Shown here in pieces: positions 35,014 to 48,467 of a DNA stretch of 64,000 bases; positions within the stretch are counted from its first letter, which is position 1, and each line of letters begins with the position of its first letter. The DNA comes from Gigaspora rosea. Lineage: Eukaryota > Glomeromycota > Glomeromycetes > Diversisporales > Gigasporaceae. The notes under the pieces were generated by a model. That model saw only the letters and a list, made by a program, of their open reading frames with translations, had not been told where the DNA came from and made no database searches. Location: assembly GCA_003550325.1 (NCBI GenBank), contig QKWP01001157.1, positions 1-64,000 of the forward strand, in the 5' to 3' direction. The position numbers and the translations under genes are program-made.

Positions 35014-35586
35014 CCAACTCTGCTGCGAGGAAAGAGCATAATTGCGACCCAATCCCGCCCACCCGACATTTTCATAATAATTGCCAGGTCCTGTTAGTCC
35101 TGTTAGTCACATGTCGCATTAACGGCCGGCTTGCATTATGCAGGCGGGAAACCACCAGCCAATGTTGTACATCACAGAATCAGCTGCTTACGGTGATGCC
35201 CGGCGCAACCTAGGTTGCTATTTTTCTGGGAGCATATCCGTTTCAGTTTAAATTATGCATAAATCATATCTACGTTCACAAAATCAATAAAGTATTATCC
35301 GGTATATATTAGACCGGATTATCCAAAGACATCATATCATGCGTGCAGTGCTTTTCGAAGGATTTACAAGCAGGTGACACCAAAATTCGAGTCTTAATAA
35401 TACCGCTTCGAGGTTACAAGTCAATTCAGTCCGTCGAATTGAGTTACGAATGGATTATTAAAGTTACAAGTCGAATTTCAAGATATAAGTATTTACTTTT
35501 ATTTTGTGATATTATTTGAAAGTGGGCGTGGAACTTATACATCTTTATTAAATTTCAGAGATCTTATATACATTTTAATTTTCTAT
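35014..35586. other. Tail of GC-rich island, then AT-rich
   Basis: The GC-rich segment ends near 35215 (CGCAACCTAGGTTGC is an imperfect palindrome). Nothing else recognised. Confidence 0.4.
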
Positions 35587-35728
35587 GGTGTCTACGCTAT
35601 AATGTTAGTGTTTATGCTAAAAATTTATCGTTTACGCGAATAATTTGGCGTTATCGCTATAGATCCAGTGTTTTCGCTAAAGATTCAGCTTAACGCGAAA
35701 ATTTTAGCGTCAGCGCGAAATTAAATGC
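35587..35728 (+). repeat. Degenerate ~20 bp tandem repeat, seven units
   Basis: Seven consecutive units follow GYGTTTWCGCTAAARATTYA, for example GTGTTTATGCTAAAAATTTA, TCGTTTACGCGAATAATTTG, GTGTTTTCGCTAAAGATTCA and GCTTAACGCGAAAATTTTA. Each keeps a CGC or TGC core about 20 bp apart. Confidence 0.75.
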
Positions 35729-36948
35729 ACTGTGCTACCCTGCCACATGTGATTTCCTTTTTTGTATAATTAATTACGTTGTCACAAAGAATTACTAACT
35801 TTACTTATTTAGGGCTACTATCAATTTTAAACATATGGCGACGTACAGATAGACTTTTAAACAACTTAATAATAAAAATAAAAATATGCAATATAAAATA
35901 AAAAAAATGAAATATCCGGTTCTTATAACTTTAATCCATTACAATAGTTTAAAAGAATTTAGAGACAAAAGATAAATTTATGAATGAAATTTGGATATTT
36001 CAATGAAAAAAAGGATTATTGACAATCCACATGTAAGTGTTTATTTACTATGACACATTGTTATTCGTTGAAGTCATATTAGGAGGATGATAATTTAAAC
36101 AAAATAAATATAACATTGTAATTTTTTCGTTTAACTCGAGAAAATTAATGAGACATTTCACAATATGGATTCCCATTTTATTTTTTTTGTTTTTATAGTT
36201 TTGAAACATAATGAACCCTAATATCCGAAAATCGGATAACCAGAATTTTCGATAGAAATTTTACCTTGGGAATTAGTTACGGATATGCACAAACATAATA
36301 TAAGATTTAAAATATATATACCTTTTTTTTTTTATTGGTGACTATTAGTTTTACATAAAATACTAAGTGGGTAATAATTTTTATAACTTTTCGACTGTTC
36401 TTTAAATGAATAGCATATGAGATTTTATGATAGTTATCATATAACAACTATCTTCTGCATCATAGTAACATACTTTTTAGTCACAAAAAAAAAAGTTTAG
36501 ATATTGCTGTCTTGCGACAAATAGGACCTTGAATGTTACACAACGGAGTTTTTCATACACAATCACTTATCAAATATTAGTTATGATTATACCATAAGAC
36601 CCTGCATCATATAGTCATCGCCTGTAAATACATTCTCCACAATGTAACGTAGCAGTGCTCTTTTGCACCTATCAACATTAAATGCACAAAATATTGATCG
36701 TCACCTCTGAGTACGATCGTACTCTGCATTACATCATTATTGAGCGCGTACAAATTAGGGAATAGAAACTACTAGTGCGAAGAAGTAATGCAAAGTACCA
36801 CCCATTAAATTAAGTATATTTTCAATCCGATTGAAAAAATTAAAGATTGTACACAGGTCAAGTATTACACGAATTACCTGCAGATAACCGAATAACAGTA
36901 ACAACTAGAGATAACCAGGTAAATTCACCCAGGTAATAGCCGGGTAAG
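35729..36948. other. No recognised gene
   Basis: AT-rich; 36860-36940 begins the ACCTGG/CCGGGTAA words that flank the next element. Confidence 0.5.
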
Positions 36949-38095
36949 TATACTCACAATACCGTAAATGGCCTGGTAATTTGCTCGAAATTTAATTGAC
37001 CTAGTCATTTGGCTAAATGACCTAGGTCATTTGGTCATTGGTCATTTGGGCCATTTGCATATGCAGCAATTTTATTGGTCAGATAATGGGTAAAAGAGGT
37101 TTTTAGCGATCGCAAGTAGTCTACATAGTAAAGTCTAAATTTTACGGGTTCGTATTATTTCACGACAATCACTTCACCGACATAACATTTCACCGACAAA
37201 TATTCACCAACAAGTTCATTTTACCGATAGTTTGTTTCATCGAAGTTCATTTCACCGACAAGTTTTTTTTTAAAAAGCACACTAACTTTAACTAACTTTA
37301 ACCCTAATTCTACCCTGACCCTAACAACTATAACCAGAATTAATTTGTCAGTGAAATGAGTTTCGGTGAAGTAAACTGTCGGTAAAATGAACTTGTCAGT
37401 AATTAATTGTCAGTGAAATGTTATGTCTGTAAAGTGATTTGTCGATGAAATAATTGCCACCCAAATTTTACTATGTAAATCGATCATAAGCGCTTAAATA
37501 AGTATGTTTAAAAGATAAAAATACATATTCTCCAAAATTTTTATACAAATTGGAGAACTTTTTATTTAAATTTTAATTTTTATGTTCGTCAAATATATTT
37601 TTTTATCAAATTTTAATTTTTTCGTCAAACGTAAAAATTAAAAGTCAAGTAATAAAATGTTCTTCAAAGCGATGATAATCGATTTACATAGTAGAATTTG
37701 AACTTCACTATGTAGTGATTATTGTCAATTGTGGGGGTAGCTTATTTTTGGGTCAAAGACATTTTTAAGTTTTTTAACCAAAAGAGGAGTAGCTTATTTT
37801 AGGTAGTAGCCTATTTTCAGTCACATACGGTAATTCAGATAACTTTTATTATACTATTCTTCAGAACAAGTTTACTTAAGACATAAAGATCAATTAACAT
37901 AGTAAAGTTTGACTTATATGATTATTATAAAAACTACTTTTTGTCTAATAATCAATTTTGATCGGCTAAAGGGCATTAGATTATAAGTTACAAATGTTAA
38001 ATGACCTTCTATGGGTCATTTGAATGTGAAATAACCCAATGACCAGTCACTAGTCTTTTGGGTCATTGGGGTCATTTCAGGTCATTTACCATTCC
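36949..38095. mobile_element. hAT-like element with AAATGACC words
   Basis: The left GTAAATGGCCTG and right CAGGTCATTTAC are inverted ends. AAATGACC/GGTCATTT is repeated five or more times near each end. The flanks CACAATAC and TACAATAC could be an 8 bp duplication with one change. The inside has been colonised by a copy of the tandem unit of 3163-4738 and by the 317 bp element at 37146. Related words occur at 59740-59820. Confidence 0.55.
37146..37462. mobile_element. 317 bp palindromic element, 9 bp TSD (MULE-type), copy A
   Basis: The ends are GGGT...ACCC, flanked by the perfect duplication AAATTTTAC (37137-37145 and 37463-37471). The left half is a run of TTCACCGACAA-type words spaced about 16-20 bp, and the right half is the same run inverted. 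The centre is CTGACCCTAAC. A 9 bp duplication is typical of Mutator-like elements. No coding capacity. Confidence 0.85.
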
Positions 38096-38225
38096 TACAA
38101 TACCCGGGTAATTAGAATAATTATAAATAATATGCAAGTGCCACCAGACACCAGACACAGGCTTTTATATGCCCTAACTAAATAACCTGCTATCTTTTCA
38201 AACACGTGAACGATTCCACTATAGT

Positions 38226-38399
38226 CAATGTTGTACATTGGGCAAAATTGGACATTTGGACACGTTTTTCAATCCAATGTCAAATCTAACATCCAATCGT
38301 GATTTTGGATATTTTTCCAATTGGATTTTGACATCTAATGACAATCCAAACCATTGAATGTCCAATGTAAAATCCAAATCATTAAACATGACAACTCTG
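38226..38399. mobile_element. Small hAT-like MITE with ATTGGATTTT words
   Basis: CAATGTTGTACATTGG at the left and, inverted, CAGAGTTGTCATG at the right; ATCCAAT/ATTGGAT words throughout. Flanks ACTATAGT and AATGTAGT agree at 6 of 8 positions. Confidence 0.55.
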
Positions 38400-39719
38400 A
38401 ATGTAGTTACACTTGATTATTAGCCAATTATATCCCGAGTTATAGCAAAAAAAAAAGTTGTGGGATTCACAGATAAGGATAAATAGTAGGCTAAAAGTAA
38501 TAGATGCATTAAATTTAACGAAGATACTATATAGAAGTAGATTAGTTATGATTTAGCAAAGATAACAATAAATTGATTCAAGAAACTAGACAAAAGCAAA
38601 TAGCTTACTAACATTCAGTACAACAAATAAAATTTTAAATCAGGTACAACCATCGAACACTCAGGTAACTATGGTTCAGCTGTCAGTTAATAAGTAACAT
38701 TTTTTTTGACCAAATGCAATCACTAGTATGAAATACATATACCTATTAAAAAAATTGTTAAGAGGTGAATAATTTCAAAATTGCTCGATTAATAGATGTT
38801 ATCTACAGGTTAAATCAACTCGATTAACTAGACAAATAAGGTTAGGGTATTAATCAGGATAGCTCATGATATGTGATGCCGCGCAGGACCTGTGTTAACA
38901 AGTAAAATACATTAATATATCTTTCCAACATTATTGCATAAAACCAAAAATGGAGATAATGATCGGATATTTTCAAAGCTCTAAAAAAATCCTATTACAG
39001 AATCAGATCATCATTTCGGTGACATTATGCAATTTAGTTAGTATTTGAATTATCGTGATTTCTATAATCAGTTTTTGTTAAAATTTTTTTGCGAAACTTA
39101 TTTAAATTTTCGTGATTTCTATAATGAGTTTTTGTTAAATTTTTTTACGAAACTTATTTGCTATTCTATTGATTAGAACTGCTTTAAAGTTACAATCTTA
39201 CATAATATGTATTTTGAATAAGTTTCAGTAACTAGATTTTACAGATTTTTGTCACGTAATACGTAAAATACTAGCTTTACTAGTACTATTGCATAATTTG
39301 ATTTAACTATATTAGGGTAGCTGCGCAACGCAGTCGTGCTAAAACCAGGAACGTGATGTAACTGTTATCTTGCTCAACTAGTTATCAATTTATAAATGTC
39401 TTACTTGGAACAAGACACACACTAAAACAACTTTCAGCCGTAAAATATCTTTACTATATGCTTCTCTTCTCTTTATTCGTTACAGTCAAAAGAATAACTT
39501 TGCTCTTTCTATTTATATTAATTCTGCGATAACATATATTGTATAACACGTATTATTCTCTAATAAAATCGTCTTTGTTACAGTGATCGATGTTCACACT
39601 ACCGTTGCCCAACATTATAATGCTTGTCATAATTCTGGTTGACTATATTACCAAATAAGCCATTCGAATTTATTCTCATTCTATCTTTGCACTTTTCGCT
39701 TTGTTATACATTTCATATT
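38400..39719. other. No recognised gene
   Basis: A short direct duplication at 39045-39135 (TTTCTATAATSAGTTTTTGT twice, about 60 bp apart). No coding signal. Confidence 0.5.
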
Positions 39720-40110
39720 AAATTATTAACAATCACTTTATAGACAACTTAGTTCATAGACAATTAATTTACAGACAAGATTATTCTACAGACGGTTAAT
39801 TCACAGACAAATTCATTTTGTTGACAATATATTTAGCCAACAATTTCTTCATAAATTGCACCAGCTTTACCGTAAATTCTCGAAACAACGTCCATGCCTA
39901 CTATTTCGCGAATTTACAGTAAATTAAACTTAATTCTAACGACAATGACTAGAACTAATTTGTCTGTGAAATTTGATGTCATTGAAATAAATGCCAATAA
40001 AACAAACTTGTTTGTGAATAAATCGATTGTAAAATAAACTTAACTGTAATTAAATTCTCTGCGAACTAAGTTGTCTGTGAAGTAATTTTTGGTGAGTTAA
40101 TGCTACTGAA
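39720..40110. mobile_element. Decayed copy of the TTCACCGACAA family
   Basis: The left half has TTCATAGACAATT, TTACAGACAAG and TTCACAGACAAATTC. The right half has the inverted forms (TTGTCTGTGAAAT, TTGTTTGTGAAT). The centre is AATTCTAACGACAATGAC. Here the ACCGAC core has drifted to ACAGAC on both sides in parallel. Confidence 0.6.
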
Positions 40111-40371
40111 TAGAAAATTCGTAATAATCCCAAAACAAATTTATTTGATTGGTGCAAATTTGAGGGCTCTAAAACCTGAAATTAAAATTTGAAGACAAAA
40201 CTGTTTTTGACCTATTTTACTTGAAAGATGAAATTATTTGATACTTTCTTTGAATAGATGAAATTATAAGGAACATATCTATATAAATTTTATTTGCTCT
40301 TCCTTATAAAAAATTTTAATATTCTCTAATGAAGATAAAATAGGCCTTTTTCAAAAATCAATTTTGGTTGC

Positions 40372-40510
40372 ATCACTGATCAGAGCCAAATCAGCCCATG
40401 TGTACTCCCTAGTAAAATTTTTGTCAAATTTAATTGGCTAAAATTTTTATATAAGATAAGATTTGGCTTGAATCCCTACCCCCTAAAATATTACCTAATA
40501 AATGTCCTTT
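40372..40510. mobile_element. Diverged relative of the MITE at 46600
   Basis: CCCCCTAAAATATTACCTAA and TAATAAATGTCCTTTAA match the inverted left end of 46600-46760. TTTAATTGGCTAAAATTTT is shared in the middle. Confidence 0.5.
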
Positions 40511-41914
40511 AAATAATTGATTTCTATTATAAGCTAATGTTAATAATTCTGTTATAATAGTGTGTAGTTAAATTTGAGTTGGTTTGTATTGTATTATTAT
40601 GTTTTCATCATGTATTACAATAAAAATATTCTGCTTCAGAACTTATTTACTATAACAATGATATAATTATGAAATTCAGGACAAAAATGTAATTTTGAAA
40701 ATTTCATATCAAGTCTGCATGCATATATTACATAAATATAAGTAGCTATGTGATACTATTATACAAAACCAGGAATAGGAAAATATATTGTATGAGATTT
40801 AAATAAGCTTTAATCTGAGTTGTGTCAGATATAAAATATAGTACAGACCTAATGTCATAAAACTTGTCAAATATAATAGGTTAAACCTATTTCAAGACAC
40901 TAATCAAAAGTGTCAGAAAAACAATTTTATCTATAACACTCTATTTACCCAAAACTATATAACTCTAACCCTAATTAAAATTATTAGTTGGGCATAGTTT
41001 TGGGCCAAAGATATATAAACTAAACATCTCTGGTTAGAAATATCTAGAAATTTTCACAGTATATTTCAATTTATTTCAGTTCATAACTTGTGTTGTATTA
41101 ATTATTTCTTAGAATATTAAAATTTGTTTAAATGTTAATTTAGCTATATTTTTATAAGTAAAATATATAATATTTGTTTTGCTTTATCAACTTTTTTATA
41201 AAAATTCTTTAAAATTATTAAAAATTTAGTGTAGTAGAAGTTTTAATTTTTAGGTTAGAAATTTTACTATAAATCTTTTTTTTAAAAAAAAAATTTCAAA
41301 TTGTTACTATAGGTTTCTGAAAATAAGCTACTCCACATTTTTTAGAAGTTGCTATATATAAAGTTGAAATTTTACTAAGTAAACCTCAAAAAGTCAATTA
41401 ATAAAGTTGTTCAGAACATTGAAATACACCTATAATAAAAAATAGCATTATTTAGACAACTTTTAATTAGTCTACTTTTCAATTTTTGATAAATTTAACA
41501 ATTCAAAATAAGCTACTATTACAATTTGAAATTGTAATATTTGATGATTCGAATTTTTCAATTAGTTTACTCTACTTGTAAATAGATTTTCTCTTCAGTA
41601 TAAACAATTTTTTATTTCTATTTTTGTATAATTCATTGAATATTAGACAGAATCTATGTAAATTTAATAATTGATATAGTCATCCCTTTTTTGTAAAATC
41701 TTTATAATATATTAATGTGTTAGCACATATGCGTATTAAGAGGTGCAGATTATAAACATTCTTAATAGTACATCAATATACTAGGTTTAGTTGTACTGTT
41801 ATGTAGCATGTTAAACAAAATATTAATGTAATGTACCAAACAACACATTAACATATTGTATATTAAATTCAAATATGTGTAAATAAATGAATTGACTTCA
41901 ATAAAAATATAGAA
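40511..41914. other. AT-rich, no gene
   Basis: 41340-41560 is a weak relative of the 3163-4738 tandem unit (AGTTGAAATTTTACTAAGTA). 41700-41900 is a dispersed repeat shared with 9190-9430 and 60650-60740. Confidence 0.45.
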
Positions 41915-41974
41915 CCCAACATAATACAACCCAACACAATACAACCCAACACAATACAATCCAACACAATACAA
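41915..41974 (+). repeat. 15 bp minisatellite, four units
   Basis: Four head-to-tail copies of CCCAACACAATACAA with one or two changes. The minus-strand Cys-Val-Gly-Leu-Tyr frame over it is an artefact. Confidence 0.95.
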
Positions 41975-42682
41975 GTAGAGAAGTTCTTTTCAATTTTATT
42001 TAAAGAAAAATAAAGGAAGTAAGCTAGTGTAGTGCTGAAGAAACCTTTATTTGAGTAAATCAGAAACTTATTTTCTAGTAACTATTAGAGTTAAATTGGT
42101 TAAATATACATGCTCTCCCATCTTAATAATTACACTACCTACATTTTTTGTATAACTTTTTGTCAAAAAAAGTAGTATATTTTTGGGAATATATAGTATA
42201 TGTCTTTGTCTATAAAAAAATTTTACTTCTAATACAAGTCTTAATTTTTACAAGTAAATCACCAAAGTTGTAATAATGTAAGTATCCTTTTTTATATAAC
42301 TACAATATTGTTTTAAGAATTATAGTTCCAAAACCAAAACAATATAAAATTGCAGATAAATTATGATAAAATTTTTAAAAAAGTTTTTATTAAAATTATC
42401 TATTATTTAAATTTTTTTCTTATAATATAAAAACTAATTTTGCAAAAATAATTCTTATCTTAAACATAATTGTACAAAGTTTTATTTTATTATTTTATCT
42501 TTTTATAAAAATAAATCAGAGCTAAATAAATGCAAAAATGCAAACAAATTTAACTGTGTTGGTCTACATACTAAGAAACTGATATTAAATATAAACTGAA
42601 ATTGGTTTAAAAATTAGAATTTTAGATTACTATCATAGCAAAGAATTTAAATAAATATAATATTAACAAATTAATCAAATTA
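41975..42682. other. AT-rich, no gene
   Basis: No coding signal or repeat that I can support. Confidence 0.5.
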
Positions 42683-43303
42683 TTATCTCTTAAACCATAT
42701 AGCATACATATTTGTATGCTAAAATTTTTAAAGACTTATTGTATAAAATTTTATTAGGTCTTACCCCCTACTTTCTAAGCTAAAATAAAGCATGTCACAT
42801 GTTAAATACTATATAATTCCCATCTCATAAAATTTCTTTTATAATTTTTAAAAAATTAGCTAGCTAATGTGGATCATAATAGGACTTTGGTGTCCAAATT
42901 TAATACTAAAAAAGGAACCTGCACATGACACTTATCAAAATTCTTCCCAATCATTACACACAGGTTTTTTTTCATAATACAACATTAAAAGTTGATCATA
43001 GATATTTCATGACAACTTTATATAATTGGTTTTTAAGGCAATGCCATAGAGATATGGAGGCCCAAAGTTTGGTTCGCAAAGCATACTTCACGGCTATTGA
43101 CTAAAGTTTTACTTGATGTTTAGTCATACAAAGTGATTCCACACTGTGACTGTGGAGTGTGCTATGTAACTTGAGTTTATGAAAGTCACATAACCAATTA
43201 GAATAAAGGTTTTATTAAAAAAATTTTTTTTAGAGCTTAATTTTTTTTAAAAATTTTAGCGTACAAATATGTATGCTAAAATATACAGTTTAAGGGATAA
43301 TAA
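42683..43303. mobile_element. MITE with ~50 bp inverted ends
   Basis: Left ATTATCTCTTAAAC and GCATACATATTTGTATGC return inverted at the right (GCGTACAAATATGTATGC, GTTTAAGGGATAAT). About 620 bp with no ORF. The target duplication is unclear. Confidence 0.65.
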
Positions 43304-44267
43304 TATTTTAATACTATATATAGCCTTAAAAAAACAAATTTTACTTTTATATATTAAATAAATTGCTAATAAATTAACAAAATTACTACAATTAATTTAA
43401 AGGAACTTGGATTTTGCTTTTATATTCTAAATAAATTGCTAATAAATTGATAAACTACTGAAATAATATTGTCTAAAATAATATAAAATTTTTCCTATAG
43501 AATTTTCAAAGTTTGCTTTAATATACTAATAAATTGCCAATAAATTAACAAAATTATTATAATAATATTACAATAATATTATATAAAATTTGCTATTTTG
43601 TAGTTCTAAATTTTATTGACAACCTTTTAAAAATTTAAAATTAATTTTTTAAACTATTGTTTTAAAAACTTAAAATTTACTAAATAATACTTATTGTTAG
43701 CAAATAATTGTATATTTAAAATTGTTTTTTTTGTATAATAAACAAACTATTTAATAATTTGTTATATACATGTTTTAATCTATTGAGATTTTGAATAGTA
43801 AAAGATGTAGTTATTTAGTCCAATTAAAAAAATTTTTAAAAATTCTAAAATTAGCTAATTTTTTGTTTAGAAAGTCAACTTTTTTCTGAACATGTTAAGA
43901 GTTGTTTATTGAACAGAAGTGACTATTCAGATTATATCTATTATAGATCACTATTGTAGATATTCTAACTAATTAAATCATGAATACAAAATTTTGTATG
44001 ATAATTGACAAAATCAACTTGATTTGCAATTTTAATAAAAAAATACAAAGAAATTGCAATAAAATCAAAGTTTTATTTTAAAAATTAATTCAATTTTATT
44101 ATAAAGTAAATAAATATACAATTAACTATCCAATTTATCTATTATATATCTAATATTTTATTATTATTATTTACAGAAAATCTATATAGTATATATTTGA
44201 CTATATATAACAAAAGCCAAACATTTTATTAAACTTCTAAAATTCTAATATGCACTTGCTTGTCTAT
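43304..44267. other. AT-rich, no gene
   Basis: 43370-43560 contains three loose direct copies of a segment with AATAAATTGCTAATAAATT. Confidence 0.45.
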
Positions 44268-45174
44268 TAGGGAGCTTCCAGAGATTAGCTAATTTTGTTT
44301 ACTATGAGACTACCACCACCCATCTACACCTGATACCCAATTAGCCAATCAGATTTTATGATTATTAAAAGTTAAATATAATATTTAATAGTAAATAACT
44401 ATTGATTTATTGGACCAAATTTGATAATCTAATTACCAAAATGATCCTCTTAACAAGAGGATTTTAACAAGCCCAAAATTATTAAAATCCAATAACAGAA
44501 TCCTGTGATCAAAATAGTTTTGTATTACTATAAAAGTTCTATAATTTATTAAATAATTATAACCCATTTATAGTAATACAAACTTATTCTGATCTTAGAA
44601 TCCTGTAATTGGATTTTAACCATTTTGAGCTTGCTAGAACCGAGGATTATTTTGGTAGTTAATCATCAAAATTGGCCCAGTAGATTAGAAATTATTGACT
44701 ATTAAAATTAATTTTTAATGTTTAATAACTTCTGATCTACTAGGCCAATTTCAAAAATTTAACTACCAAAATAATCCTCTTAATGAAAGGATTCTAGCTA
44801 GCCCAAAATAGTTAAAATCCAATAACAGAATCCTAAGTCAGAATAAATTTGCATTACTATAAATGGGCTATAATTATAACACAAATCTATTCTGATAACA
44901 GGATCCTGTAATTAGATTTTTATAATTTTGGACTTGCTAGAATTCTTTCATTTAGAGGATCATTTTGGTAGCAAAATTATTAAATTTGGTCCAGTAAATC
45001 AAAAGTTATTAAATATTAAATATTATTAATAAATCTATAATTTTGGTCAAAAATAATTTTGCAACTTAGGCCAGAATTATAAAATTTTGGCTGAAATTAC
45101 ACTAGATACTTTAGCTGAACCATCCACCCACTCAGGAATTAGCTGATTTCTGAAAGCTCCTTTAGTGTTCTTAT
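44268..45174. mobile_element. hAT-like palindromic element (unoccupied relative of 52533-57595)
   Basis: The tips are TAGGGAGCTTCCAGAGATTA and, inverted, TAAAGGAGCTTTCAGAAATC. The interior is two tandem copies of a ~330 bp palindrome (AATAACAGAATCCT..., CTACCAAAATAATCCTCTTAA and complements). No clear target duplication. It provides the empty version of the nested element at 52533. Confidence 0.65.
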
Positions 45175-45350
45175 GAACTTAAACTAAACTAAACTTTGGT
45201 CAAGTATAGGTTTAGGTTTAATTCAGTATTGAAATTTTAAGTCAAGTGCATGTTTAGTTCAGGTTCAATATTGAACTTTTAAGTCAAGTTCATGTTTAGT
45301 TCAGGTTCAGTTCAAGTTCATAAATATGTTCAGTTTAGTGATAAAACATA
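45175..45350. repeat. GAACCTGAAC-type repeat, copy 1
   Basis: Repeated TTTAGTTCAGGTTCA words. Further copies lie at 49335-49520, 50700-50890 and 52180-52345; the last two are the ends of one hAT element. Confidence 0.65.
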
Positions 45351-45699
45351 GTAAACAGTAAAGATATATTTACTAATATTTTTTTATTTCTTTAGAATTA
45401 TAAATTTGGAGTTTTCAAAGAAACCTTTTTTTTTTACTAAGTAAAGCTTTTCTAATTTCAAGAAAGTTGTATAAGAAAGTCTTGTAATCAAAATAGTACG
45501 GTGCAAACAACCTAGTCCTGACAAATAAAATTGATGACATTCAAATTGCTAATCCTTCTTCAAAAGAATAGTAACCAAAAAATACTATCTTAAAATGTTA
45601 AATCAAAACAAGCTAAACACTTCCATGGTTTTTAAATTTTTTTTAAATCTATTTATAAAAAAGTTATAGCATGTTGAAGTCATAGTATTTTTATAATTA

Positions 45700-46540
45700 A
45701 ATATGAAATTTGGCCGCCCTATATATATTATTAAAACAAGCAATTTGGCCGCCCTATATATACTAAATTTGGCCCCCTATATATGCTAAATTTGGCCACC
45801 CTATATATACTAAATTTGGCCGCCCTATATATATTAAATTTGACCGCCCTATATATATTAAATTTGGCCACCATATATCTAATAATTTGGCTACTAAATT
45901 TGGCCGCCCTATATATCACTATAGTGTAATATGGCGTGCATACATGTTAAAATATTTTTTACTAAGTTAACGACACATGCCCACTAATTGAAAGTTGTAG
46001 AGCTCGTCGAGACGCATCTAACGGTGGTTAGATCATCCAAATCGGCCCAGTGGATGGCAAGATATCGTCGAAAAACGATTGGACGACTATATAAAATTTC
46101 TATATAAATTACAGAGACTTTATATAGTCGTCCAATCGTTTTTCAACGATATCTTTCCATCCACTGGGCCGATTTGGATGATCTAACCACCTTTAGATGC
46201 GTCTCGATGAGCTCTACAACTTTCGATTAGTGGGCATGTGTCATTAACTTAGTTAAAATATTTTTATATGTATGCACGTCATATTCACACTATAGTGATT
46301 TTCATATGTGATTTGTATCACGTTACACTACAGATGATCTCCGATTAACTGGCGTGACTATCAATTAAAGTAATTTGCATGTGCCAATTTGGCCATATAT
46401 AATGAAAATATCAAATTTGGCCATATTATAATAAAAATATCAAATTTGGCTGCATATAATAAAAATATCAAATTTGGCCGCATATAATAAAAATATCAAA
46501 TTTGGCCATATTATGTAAATTTCAGATTTGGCCGCTAGAA
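45700..46540. mobile_element. Long-hairpin element flanked by AATTTGGCC arrays
   Basis: Left: about eight imperfect units of AATTTGGCCGCCCTATATAT (45708-45916). Right: five units of AATTTGGCC-ATATAATAAAAATATC (46385-46530). Between them is a near-perfect palindrome with arms of about 190 bp (45919-46110 and 46125-46316) around a short loop. The arms are the same sequence as the hairpin in 3362-4332, so these two elements are one family with different flanking words. Confidence 0.7.
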
Positions 46541-46599
46541 AATTCCATTTGTTGGGACTAGGTTGTTCAAACTACTATAGTTAAATCAATTTAGTAGAT

Positions 46600-46760
46600 T
46601 AGGGCGCTGACATTTATTAGATAATATTTTAGGGGTGGGGGTCAAGAAAATCTTACCTTAGTTAAATTTGATTGGCTAAAATTCTATTTATAGATCTTAC
46701 TTGGGGTGGGGTAAGCCCCTATAGTAAATGGATATTAGGTAATAAATGTTAGCGCCTTTA
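46600..46760. mobile_element. 161 bp MITE
   Basis: TAGGGCGCTGACATTTATTA at the left and, inverted, TAAAGGCGCTAACATTTATTA at the right, with GGGGTGGGG near both ends. No ORF. Tips are hAT-like. Confidence 0.7.
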
Positions 46761-48467
46761 TAAAATATAAGTATTTTAGTTTTCGCAACTATATATTTTT
46801 TTCTTTATATTAATAAAGAAAAAACAAATAATTATAAAGATTAAAATACTTATATCTTATGATCTACTAGACTAATTTTAATGGTTTAACTGCTATTTTG
46901 ATCATAAGATACTCTTTTACAACTTTAATTAGATAGAAATTTGAAAATAATAATATTTTTTTATAATTTTATTAATAAAATTATGAAAAATATTATAATT
47001 CTCAAATATTTACTAATTAATACTATTTTCATACTCTAATAAACTTGTTCTGTGTATGAGGGCATGCTATTTATTACGTAATATTTTTACTTAGTAGCCA
47101 CCCCTATCCATGTATGGTGTGATTACTTAATCTAATTCTAATTGATTAATATAATATATAGACGTGATCACTACTTCTGACCATGTATCCATGATAAAAA
47201 TTATATAATAAATAGCATGCTCCTTAAAAATATATTATATCAATATACTTTTACTTTATAATTTTAAAGTTTAAGAAAAAAATACTTAATTTTGAATTTT
47301 TGATTAAAAATTTCAAAATTAAGCATCTTTTTTCTTAAAATTTAAAATTATAAAATAAATGTATACTGATATAGTATATTTTTATGTATAGAATAAGTTT
47401 ACTTAGAGTATAAAAGATATAATTAATTAGTAAATTTTGAAGGTCATATCATTTTTTATAATTTTATTAACAAAATTATGAAAAATATTATTATTCTCAA
47501 AATTGTGCTAATTAATTATATTTTAATCCTCTAAGTAAACTTGTTCTATATATAACAATACATCTTAACAGTATATGTTTACTTTATATTTGTAAATTTT
47601 AAGAAAAATTATTTAATTTTAAATTTTGCTAAAAAATTTAAATTAAGTATCTTTTTTTTAAATTAACAAATACTAAGTAAGCATATGCCAATACAATGTA
47701 TTTTTTTGTTTAGAACTAGTTTACTTAGAGGATTAAGATATTTAATTGGTAAAATTTTGAGAATCATATTATTTTTTATAATTTTATTAATAAAATTGAA
47801 TTAATATAAATATACCTATATGGTACATTAAATTTTTTGTGCCTATTATTTTGATCATATGGGATTTTTGCTAAAAAACCTCAGTTAGAGACTATTTAAA
47901 TTTTGACAATAAAATTTAAAATTGGTAGCTATCTATTAATTCAATTTGAATAAACTTTTTTTTTACTTTTAAAGCTATTTAAGCTTTAAATAAAATAAAA
48001 AAACTTTATTCAAATTGGATTAATAGAAAGCTAGCAATTTTAAATTTTATTGTCAAAATTTAAATAGTCTCTAACTATGGTTTTTCTAGCAAAGACCCTA
48101 TATGATATTATATATAAAAATAGTAATGCTGATATTGTTTATATTAGGTTAGGGCTAGAGTGAGAATTATGTTAGAGTTTGGGTTTAGACTATTATATAG
48201 TAAAATCACTCAAGAAAATCTTTTTATTAATGCACAGTAGATGGTTTATTATGCAATTTCTCGCAAAATAAGCAATTTTGTCAAAATGAATATTTGTTTT
48301 AAATTTTTCTGATTGTATAATATTACATCTGATCTTGAATTTTATAGCGATCTATAGGTTGCATGTTGCAGATATATGTACCTTCAGGTATATAAATTTA
48401 ATTATAAAAATTATAAAAATATTATGATCATGATCCTCAAAATTTTACTAATTAATTGTATCTTTAT
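46761..48467. repeat. AT-rich palindromic repeats
   Basis: Recurring palindromes built on TTTTATAATTTTATTAATAAAATTA and on AAGTAAACTTGTTCT ... TTTTAAGAAAA. Another pair is ATTTAAATTTTGACAATAAA with its complement at 47895-48065. Related to the ordered array at 50930-52020. No gene. Confidence 0.6.

Noticed and set aside
41762..41974. Minus-strand ORF with repeated YCVGL
   Set aside because: Translation of the 15 bp minisatellite; no coding context.
45731..45919. Minus-strand ORF with repeated IYRAAKF
   Set aside because: Translation of the AATTTGGCCGCCCTATA array.
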